A DNA stretch of 64,000 bases from Amphiura filiformis (taxonomy: Eukaryota > Echinodermata > Ophiuroidea > Amphilepidida > Amphiuridae), in NCBI RefSeq assembly GCF_039555335.1, contig NC_092641.1:30440848-30504847 (forward strand). The letters are read 5' to 3'. The position numbers and the translations under genes are program-made. Each line of letters opens with the position of its first letter. Position 1 is the first letter of the stretch. The notes beneath the pieces are model-generated. The model was not told the DNA's origin and did not search any database. It saw nothing but the letters and a program-made list of their open reading frames with translations. Shown one piece after another: positions 55,574 to 64,000 of this stretch.

Positions 55574-55720
55574 ATATTAATGTGTTACAAAGATTTTTGC
55601 AAGAAAAATAATATATTACACCTGTTCTCATTATGTAATTTGTAAAATTGTCGCATTTTTTCCACTCCCAAGTGCTGTGTTGTAACTTGATTGTTTTGCC
55701 CCCCCCCCCCTCTAGTGGGT

Positions 55721-56011
55721 CAAAAAAGAACCTTTTTGATCAGGTTCTTCAAAGAACCCTTATCACAAAGGTTCTTTCAATTGAAGAACCATAGGATCCA
55801 TATATGGGACAAAATTGAAGAACTGTTCAATAAAGAACCTTTGTGATATGGTTCCTTTAAAGTACCCTGTCACAAGGTTCTTCTGAGACCCTTTAGGCTC
55901 CTTGAACCCCAATGTAAAGGTTCCCTGGAAGAACCCTTGAGGGTTCCATATACTGGGACAAGGTCAAGAACCCTTAGGGGTTCCAACTTGCACCCTTTTT
56001 TCTAAGAGTGT
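55721..56011. repeat. AGAACC/GGTTCT-rich element in unit 1
   Basis: About fifteen AGAACC or GGTTCT/GGTTCC words in both orientations over 290 bp, ending in cccttttttctaagagtgta. Dense AGAACC arrays with a CTAAGAGTGT end resemble, from memory, repeats in teleost genomes. Confidence 0.75.
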
Positions 56012-56129
56012 AATATGCTCGATGTATGGCACAGTATACTATGGAAGAACTAAACAATTTACTTCAGTAAGCTGTAGAAATCTCTCCTTGTGTGTGAGGA
56101 GATAATGGTCAGCAGTTTACTGCAGTAGT

Positions 56130-56345
56130 GTTATTTCAATGCATTGGAATAGGAATTGAATTGAATTTGATTTTGGCCATTTTTCATTTCAATTCAGTGA
56201 ATTGAATCGAAATGTTTGTTTCTTTTCATTTCAATTCAATGCATTGAATCGAAATGCTTTTATTCTTTCATTTCAATTCAATGCATTGAAATGAAATGTG
56301 TTTTTTGTTCATTTCAATTCAATTCATTGAATCGAAAATGCATAC
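56130..56345. repeat. AATTCAATGCATTGAAT palindromic minisatellite, unit 1
   Basis: Three to four units of about 57 bp, each with ATTTCAATTCAATGCATTGA, a palindromic core. Confidence 0.85.
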
Positions 56346-58472
56346 ATGTATTTTGATTCTGCCATAAAAAATAAACTTTCTCCCTGAACTGCTTTTCGCC
56401 AAATACCCGATTACACTTTTGTGGATGGGGCTCTTCATGTTTGTATGTTTTAAAAGCACTCGATAGTAAGCACGTACATGTATGCTAACTATCAAGTTTT
56501 TACGGTATTCACCTGCACAAGATGTACTGACTTTTATAGTTCAATACAAAATTAACAAAAATTAGAACTTTATGCTTGATTTAGAAGTTGACTTCAAATA
56601 CGTCAATAACCGATGTCACTTTTACTCAATAATTACATCTACAGGGATGCCAGTTTTCAGGCAATTTCCTACTTTTTATTACTCCAATTTTCTGCACTGG
56701 AACTACTTCTAACCCGGGCCCCCAAACTTTTGAAAACCTATTATTATTTATTATGTACTATGTATGAATCACTGCACTTGGTCTAGCAAGTGCCCCTGTT
56801 GACTTAAAATCCCAATAGCAACAAAGTGTCACACATATGTGAACCATTGTAACATTCAAATCTTGAAACTGATAGGCCAGTCCTATAAATCTTTTGGCCC
56901 AAATGAACCTTGAGAATGTTGGCTTAACACTTGACCAATGACAATGGTATTACATGGGTTTAACATACAACATAATAAGATTCGCTGCCAGGTCCATAGT
57001 CAGGAATTTTTCTTGGGGTTGAGCTAGAATGCAGACCTTACCTTCCTTTTCCAAGAGTAATCTTCATTCTGGCCAAAAGCAGACCTTTAACTCCCCCTCC
57101 CCCTTATTCTACAATTGATTTTTGGAGCCCCTGTGCCCCTGTTGACTTTCCCCAGTCACAATTTAAGAGTCCCCTTTCAATGCATGGTGGCCATGGAAAA
57201 TGTATATTGCAGCCACACTACCCCCCAAAAAAAAAAGCAAGCATATGCTGTATTGGTCAAAAAAAGGTCTAAATTTTGGGATGGTCCACTTTTCACATTA
57301 TTTTGTTTTGATGGATCCAAGTAAGTGAAAACATTGGATCCAAAACATAATAATGATAAAATAGGTTGCTTTACGTTCACAGTATTTGATTCAACTACGT
57401 CTTGTCCAATATTTTAAATTTATAGCTCGACCAATAAAATAAGGGCTCAATCGGTCCAATTTTATATTGAAATTGTCCCCCTCCCCCCACCTCAAAAAAA
57501 AAATGTCTACTTTTTCCAAATCTGCACCCCCTAAAATATAAATCCTGCGTACAGGCTTGGTATTTTGCTGCGATTCACCTTGCTTGTACTCCCTTTTCAT
57601 GCTAAAATATAAATTTGTTACTGGTTTTGCAAGACTTTATACGATACTCTTGCAAAATTGTTTTGTGATTTTCACAATATTGTATGTGCATGTTAGAATA
57701 AAACAACCAAAGAGGTTAAAGAACAATGTTAAATCCATTACAAATAATTGCCAAATTAAATTTACAGGTAAATTTAAATCAATTAATTAAATTAAAGAAA
57801 TTTAAAAACAAAATATTGTATGTGGCGATAAATAAACCTGGTTTTACAAACAAGAGTATCCTATGTGTATATGTACAATGTTCTTGTACTCACACAAATT
57901 TGACCTCCAGTTTAAATTCACATGAACCTGAATTTAGATATGAATTCCATCTATTTTTCAGTAATTTAAGAAGTAATTTTAAAGTTATGTACTTCAAAAT
58001 TAGCTTATCTCAATCTGTAAAAAATACATTTTTGCCATATTTGTCACATAATATACGTCCTTTCACTCACAGTGCATATATACATATAATATGAAAAACC
58101 ACTCTAAATTCATACTCCATATATGTGACACGATCTGGTCCATGAGGGCCAAAGGAGGCATTTTTGAAAATTGAGTTACTATAATCATTACCTTCTACAA
58201 ACATTAGGCTATCATATACTGAAGACACCAAAAGTCTAGCATACTTGGTTCTAAAGTTACGTAAGTTTTGTGACGTCTATTTTCTTATATTTTATTGTTT
58301 TTTACCTCCATATTTTTGCCTTTATCTCAATTTCAAATTTGCCGCTTTAGACCAGATTGTGTCACATATGTGGACAACACTTTTTTAATACAAAAGATGC
58401 ATCAACTCTTAAACCATGGTTGTAAAATAATTCCCAACAATTCTTTAACATGGATGGACCCTTTATATTAAT

Positions 58473-58844
58473 CAGTGGCGTAGCCAGGATTTTGGAACCG
58501 AGAGGGCACAACTTGTAAATGTACCGACCGAAATATTTTTTGCCAACGTAAGTTGTGATTTGTTGACCCAAAATTTTTTTGCATGGTTTGAAAAAGTGAA
58601 GAAAAAAAAAAAAAGGGATAATAAGCGGTACCGACATAAAACAACAATTTTTTCATGTATAATTCAATTTAATTCACAATTTTTCAGCATTTTTTTCAAA
58701 TTCGCCCCTTTTTTCTGTCACCCTGGGTAAAAAAATAGTCTATTGTTAACCCAATTTTTTTTCACCAACGCCTTCTATCTACCGACGGCCTTACATGAAC
58801 CGACGGCCATGACAAGCGGGCGCCCCCCACTGGCTACGCCACTG
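58473..58844. mobile_element. hAT-like MITE copy in unit 2
   Basis: Duplicated copy of 55203-55573 with the same TIRs and the same atattaat flanks, so it was inherited by duplication, not inserted independently. Confidence 0.93.
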
Positions 58845-58984
58845 ATATTAATGTGTTACAAAGATTTTTGCAAGAAAAATAATATATTACACCTGTTCTC
58901 ATTATGTAATTTGTAAAATTGTCGCATTTTTTCAACTCCCAAGTGCTGTGTTGTAACTTGATTGTTTTGCCCCCCTTTAGAGGT

Positions 58985-59273
58985 TCAAAAAAGAACCTTT
59001 TTGATCAGGTTCTTCAAAGAACCCTTATCACAAAGGTTCTTTCAATTGAAGAACCATAGGATCCATATATGGGACAAAATTGAAGAACTGTTCAATAAAG
59101 AACCTTTGTGATATGGTTCCTTTAAAGTACCCTGTCACAAGGTTCTTCTGAGACCCTTTAGGCTCCTTGAACCCCAATGTAAAGGTTCCCTGGAAGAACC
59201 CTTGAGGGTTCCATATACGGGACAAGGTCAAGAACCCTTAGGGGTTCCAACTTGCACCCTTTTTTCTAAGAGT
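58985..59273. repeat. AGAACC/GGTTCT-rich element in unit 2
   Basis: Duplicated copy of 55721-56011; differs at a few positions. Confidence 0.75.
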
Positions 59274-59389
59274 GTAATATGCTCGATGTATGGCACAGTA
59301 TACTATGGAAGAACTAAACAATTTACTTCAGTAAGCTGTAGAAATCTCTCCTTGTGTGTGAGGAGATAATGGTCAGCAGTTTACTGCAG

Positions 59390-59905
59390 TAGTGTTATTT
59401 CAATGCATTGGAATAGGAATTGAATTGAATTTGATTTTGGCCATTTTTCATTTCAATTCAGTGAATTGAATCGAAATGTTTGTTTCTTTTCATTTCAATT
59501 CAATGCATTGAATCGAAATGCTTTTATTCTTTCATTTCAATTCAATGCATTGAAATGAAATGTGTTTTTTGTTCATTTCAATTCAATTCATTGAATCGAA
59601 AATGCATACATGTATTTTGATTCTGCCATAAAAAATAAACTTTCTCCCTGAACTGCTTTTCGCCAAATACCCGATAAAATGTATCAGTGTTGGTAATAAG
59701 AATTGAATTTGAATATGAATTGAATTCAAATGCTATGAATTGGAATTGAAATTGGTTAGCAGTTAATTTCAATGCATTGAATTGGAATTGAATCAACATG
59801 ACTTAAACCAGAGAAGAATTGAATTGAAATTGCATCAAAATAATTTTATAAAATAAGAATTGAATCTGAATTGAACTGAAATTCATTTTCTGAATCGAAA
59901 TAACA
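59390..59905. repeat. AATTCAAT/ATTGAATT repeat block
   Basis: The palindromic minisatellite of unit 2 (59390-59605) continues beyond the duplication end into related aattgaattg-rich sequence up to about 59905. That outer part exists only once. Confidence 0.8.
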
Positions 59906-60636
59906 CTAGTTAGCAGTCTAACCAGGAACAAAGCAACTGCCCATCCAAAGACTTTTTACAGGGTGGACCCAAACTGGGGGGTCTGCCCCCTCCCCCACCA
60001 ACCTTGGCTACGCCACTGCTCTGACTAAAGCCTTGGTACTGGTACATTTAAGTACACTATTATGAATGTTTTGAGTCTTCCAGTAGTATAAAATAGACGA
60101 AGAGTCCAGAATTTGATTCATATTACTGTCTATTAAAATACACTGTTGAATATTGATGAAATATTACCTGCATGCAAATATTTAGTTCTAAGAAAATGGA
60201 GACCTGTCATAAAAAAATTATTATTCTCAAACTAAATTCACTCGAATATTTCATGTTTTGTGGTAATAAATTATTCTTGCACATAGAATTCAAAATGAAG
60301 AGTGCTTTTCCAAACACGCTCAGCCTCAGTCCAACCAACACACCTTATTCATACATAATGGGAATAGTTAGAAGGCATTATTTTATCAAAAATCTAAAAT
60401 TAGTCATTGTGGAATGTAAAGACACAAGTTGTGACTATCATTTCAAAAAACAACCATCATTTCTTGGAAAAAATGACTGCTTAAATAAATAATACCACCA
60501 CACATAATGAGGAACATGATGTGCTGACTGATGGACTCAACAAGTGTTTGAAAAGCATTCTACGACTGGAGCTGTTCATGACCCATCACAATTGCTCTTT
60601 TCAAAAGCATGTGACTCAGTGACCCTGGTGCAATAT
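59906..60636. other. 3' flank of ZNF-C, no gene seen
   Basis: A relic of a CAGTGGCGTAGCCAG-family end lies near 60003-60018 (tggctacgccactg). An open stretch on the plus strand at 60172-60492 has no similarity I recognise. Confidence 0.45.
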
Positions 60637-63600
60637 CTACATTTGATGATGGTTATTATTAATGGGTGCCAGCATTGGCATTTCTGGGCTGGTACCTGTT
60701 TGACTTAAGGATGCTAGCATTTGCATTGCAGGGCTGATACCCGTTGACAGTACAGGGCTGGTATCCGTTGGCGCTTCTGAGCTGGTACCCGTTGTCAATT
60801 CAGAGCTTGTGCTCGCAGCCAATTCAAACTTGGTGCCCGTAGTTGGCTCAGAACTAGTAACCACTGGCAGTTCAGAGCTAGTACCTATTGGCGATTCAGG
60901 GCTGGCACCCATTGACATTTCAGAGCTAGTACCAGTCTGCGGTTCAGGGCAAGCAACGGGCTGCTCTTGCACAGAACTTGCTTCACCGGAACTTGTTTCT
61001 TCATTCACATTTTTTCCAATGCCTTCTAACTTTATAAATGGCACTGTTTTCTCTTCAATGAACTCTGACTCCAATGTTTTCATCATTCCTGCACTATCTT
61101 GGTCAACATCTGCCACCTGAGTATTATTTCTCTTCCCATTATCAGCTAGAGGTGTAGGGTTAGTTTCTAGCTTTTCTTGCAACATTGCAAGTGATACAGG
61201 CTCCCTTTTAGCCATTGAAGAGCCCGTCATACTTCTTGTAACTGTTTTTTCTTTAACAGCAGGTACCTTCACTTTCATGGTAACCTTTTTGGTTCCACCA
61301 CCTTTTTGGCGCTGGTCCTTAGGCACGGCAGAAACAAACTTGCCTTTGTGTCTGGGTTGGTACTCATTACGGTACTGTTTAGGAGTTTTAGGAGCAGCAG
61401 TTTGTTTTCCTGTTACTGTAGATTTTGATTTTTCACTTTGTGAGGGAGACGCACTATCCCGTGTCTCATGGGTGATGTTTAGGCTTGGCTTCAGCAGTAT
61501 TGGCACAATTTTCATATCGAGTGTTCCCGCTAGTAGTTTCACTTTGACCTCCTCCGGATTATTACTATTTACAAACATCTTGCGACTGAACACTGAATTA
61601 CTCTGTGTCGGTTTACTACGCATGTGTGTGGCAAAATCCGTGCAGAATCACTGCGAACAAAAATGTATGTGATCGTCCCTCGTTTAATCATGTTCAGAGT
61701 CGTCTGTGGCGATTGCGAGTACACGATGCACATGTTTGGATCTGCACCTGGGCTTGGAGTTTGCGCTATGCTGAGATTTTTTGGAAGCACAAACGATTTA
61801 CCCAATGCTTTTACCGTGATTTTCTCCTCCTCTTTCACACTCTCAATGTTCCTTTCCGGAGATTTTGAATACCGCCCTCTCTTTCGGCAAGGTTTAGGAG
61901 ATTTGGAAGGGGATTCTGGTCGAGTCGCAGTGACACTTTTTGTCGATACAAGCGCAACATATGGGTTGACATCACCAACTGCTTCCTTGCGTAGTAGGTA
62001 AACCGATTATCTTCTTTGCGTAACGATTTCTGATTGTTTCCTTTCTTGTTACGAGCCTCCAACTCCGCTTTAACGATTGCCATTTCCTGATTGTCAACCT
62101 CTTGACCAAGGACATCCTTAGTTTCTAATTCCTCCACTATATCCAAAGCAATTTCCATTGCATTCTTATTAATTGTACTCTTCAACTTTTCTATCTCTGC
62201 TCTCAGTTGCGCATTTTCCTCGACAACTTCCTTCTTAAACTTCTTTTCATCTTCGATATCATCAGATTCGGTATCATCTGAATCGGATACCATTTCTTTC
62301 TTTAGCCTCTTCTCCATCGCTTCGGCTTGCTTCTTCTTTTTCGCCATAAACGATCTTGCTTTTCTCGCCAACTGTTCATCTGCTTCTTTTCTTAATCGCA
62401 ATTCTTCTTGCCGCTTTTCTTTCTTCTTCTGTATGTACCATTTCCTTGCTTTTTTAATATCTTTGGCTTCTTCCGGATCCATTCCCTGATCAATTACCTT
62501 TTCAATGAAGAGGTGATTGACCGCAGCAACCTGTGCTGCTTTTTCATTAAATTCCTTTTTCTGCTCTTCTTTAACCCACCTCTCTAGTTCATCAAGCGTT
62601 TTCCCCACCAATTCGTCAGATTTCATACCGCGTCTCTGCGCTTCTTCCGTAAGAAACACCTCTCGTTTTTCCCGCCGTGTACACGATTCGCAGTCTGTAC
62701 CATGCAACTGGGTGATATGTTGAAATAACATCTCCTCAGTTTGAAAATCGATATTGCAGACTAAGCACTTGATCGACCGCACATTTTTGATGGGGCGTGG
62801 CACCTGCGCTTTATGATTGATCTTCAGATGCCTGACCAGCTCGCATCGGGATCCATGAACGCAATGACACAAAGGGCACTTGATAGCCTTGGATTGGTCG
62901 TGCTTTACAACAAAATGCATGTTTTGAGCCTTCTTTGATCTAAATCCCTTCTCGCAAATTTCGCACTTGTAACGCACCTCTCCTGTGTGAATTGCGATGT
63001 GATCGTCCCTGCGAACCTTCTGATGGAATCCTTTTCCACAATACGGACAGAACATTTTGAACTCTGGCTTGTAAGTTTTATCATGCACCGTCCTAACATG
63101 CTTTGTCAGCATGTCTCGCGACTTGTACTTTTTTTGACATTTAGTGCAGCTGTGCGTTCTTAGATCGCTATGCAGAGCGGAATGTCGAGCCAGTTTACTG
63201 ATATCCCTCAATTTTACACCGCATTCAGCACACATGAACCACTGTTTTGCCGGTATATGTCTCCTCTTGTTGGAGCTTGGATTTTTCCACAGACTCTGCG
63301 CTTGCTGTATGATATGCTCAGGTGGGTCGCAGCGTATGATTTTCACGCCTTTTCGCATCAGCTCATCCTTGGTGCTTTCGGGTGGTCTTTTCCGATTCAC
63401 CTTTTTGGTACCAGGTGCAGTTCCCGAGTTGGTACTCCATGAATCATTGTCATTAGTTTCCATTGTTCCAGGTTGATTTGAGTTACCTTGCTGCAAAATA
63501 TCCTCATGCTGTGTATGCAGTAAGTCTACCATCGCGGCGGCAGCTGCCTCAGTCTCCGTGAATTGTTCGAGTGAGATCGGTACCAACTTGGACTGCTTTT

Positions 63601-63955
63601 TAGCGACCACATCTTTATCCACACAGAGCGCATTGTGGCGTTCCACGACAATGGCCAAGATCTCTTCTAACGTCATCCCCCTAAGATGGACACAGTTGTA
63701 CCCTCGTACGTGCGTATCTAGCAGTGGTTGCAGCCTGTGCGCCATATACCTCTGAATTGTCAAACGCAGCAGGTCGGACCAAAGGGGTACCGTCTGGGTC
63801 TCCATTTCCCTCATTTCCAGGGTGGCGATTTCGATTGGTGGAGGGTCAGTGGTGTGATCACCCAGCTGGAGAATAAAGGGTAGATTTTGCTGTGGCTGTC
63901 CTCCATGATGCATATGATGAACCGGCGGTATCCAATGATTGCCAGAAGGATCCAT
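60637..63955 (-). pseudogene. ZNF-C: paralogue of ZNF-B with three frameshifts
   Basis: Aligned with ZNF-B it has the same order: ATG at 63955 (MDPSGNHWIPPVHHMHHGG), family N-terminal domain, six fingers (FMCAECGVKL to IKCLVCNIDF), charged coiled coil, the two unrecognised motifs, basic region and octapeptide tail ending at 60637. Relative to ZNF-B there is an extra T near 62023 (gcgtaacg against gcgaacg), an extra base near 61990 (gcgtagtagg against gcaagtagg) and a missing base near 61634 (gcaaaatcc against gcaaatatc). Removing two and adding one restores a frame of about 1105 codons. As read, translation would end at 61835 after the coiled coil, leaving the fingers intact. Either a decaying duplicate, a truncated functional protein, or assembly errors. 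Confidence 0.85.
60690..60970 (-). repeat. 24-bp octapeptide-coding minisatellite in ZNF-C
   Basis: Counterpart of the ZNF-B tail array: SSEMSMGA, SPESPIGT, SSELPVVT, SSEPTTGT, KFELAAST, SSELTTGT, SSEAPTDT. One unit fewer than ZNF-B. Confidence 0.85.
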
Positions 63956-63973
63956 TTTGTACAAGTTGGTTCT
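63956..63973 (-). other. ZNF-C 5' leader after an intron acceptor
   Basis: The same pyrimidine tract and CAG acceptor as in ZNF-B end at 63972, leaving 16 bases before the ATG. The window stops 27 bases further on, so the upstream exon is not visible. Confidence 0.6.
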
Positions 63974-64000
63974 GCAAGACAAAAAAAGTTTAGAAAATTG

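Larger units (their letters stand above)
53126..56410 (+). repeat. Tandem duplication, unit 1 (3285 bp)
   Basis: Directly adjacent to and nearly identical with 56411-59674. It differs by small indels, such as tgatttcc near 53390 and cgggcctttaac near 53815 that unit 2 lacks. It contains a hAT-like MITE, an AGAACC-rich element and AATTCAAT repeats. No gene. Confidence 0.95.
56411..59674 (+). repeat. Tandem duplication, unit 2 (3264 bp)
   Basis: Second unit of the direct duplication, offset 3285 bp from unit 1 at its start. The junction reads aaatacccga then ttacactttt, joining the right end of unit 1 to the left end of unit 2. Confidence 0.95.
52855..63971 (-). repeat. Segmental duplication, copy with ZNF-C
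   Basis: Colinear with 26840-35710 but enlarged by the 3.27-kb tandem duplication and by different MITE insertions. The duplication reaches the window end, so its 5' limit is unknown. Confidence 0.85.

Noticed and set aside
60172-60492. 106-residue plus-strand frame in the ZNF-C flank
   Set aside because: No similarity recognised, AT-rich composition, and no splice or promoter context.

Overview
The window looks like AT-rich genomic DNA from a marine invertebrate. Split genes with GT/AG introns, C2H2 zinc-finger genes, CR1-like and Penelope-like retroelement relics, dense small DNA transposons and frequent AGGCCTA words all point to a metazoan. An echinoderm or other ambulacrarian is my best guess, but nothing here fixes the species. 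No prokaryotic operons, rRNA, canonical tRNA genes or CRISPR arrays were seen. Outside three zinc-finger genes, almost all of the sequence is repeat-derived.

The genes are three related C2H2 zinc-finger genes, all on the minus strand. ZNF-A (12679 to 6010) has three coding exons, about ten fingers, an AT-hook-like motif and a C-terminal heptad-repeat tail; it carries one single-base frameshift in a homopolymer. ZNF-B (35694 to 32422) is an intact 1090-residue protein in one coding exon: a family-specific N-terminal domain, six fingers, a long charged coiled coil, two copies of a small unrecognised motif and an octapeptide-repeat tail. ZNF-C (63955 to 60637) is a close paralogue of ZNF-B broken by three single-base frameshifts. 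ZNF-B and ZNF-C share kilobases of 3' flank (about 26.8-32.4 kb against 52.9-60.6 kb), so they arose by segmental duplication. The ZNF-C flank also contains a fresh 3.27-kb tandem duplication (53126-56410 and 56411-59674).

The transposon landscape is legible in detail. LINE relic A (4035-5687) has a 22-bp target duplication and a nested hAT-like MITE. LINE relic B (45527-46803) sits inside a MITE whose uninterrupted copy lies at 22347-22803. A foldback-like element of 5.2 kb (18145-23360) has arms of about 1 kb and terminal 16-bp tandem repeats. Many MITEs have visible target duplications: 8 bp (hAT-like), TTAA (piggyBac-like) and TA (mariner-like).

The most unusual item is a 5'-truncated Penelope-like element (37051-38851, minus strand, 12-bp target duplication). 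Its 3' region holds five tandem units of about 89 bp. On the element's sense strand three of them carry a perfect copy of the replication-dependent histone mRNA 3' stem-loop with the usual flanks, a fourth keeps the stem through a paired change, and a fifth is degenerate. This suggests a retroelement that borrows histone-type 3' end formation or SLBP binding. The same hairpins, read on the other strand, fall in an order resembling a hammerhead-ribozyme layout, so that alternative must be tested.
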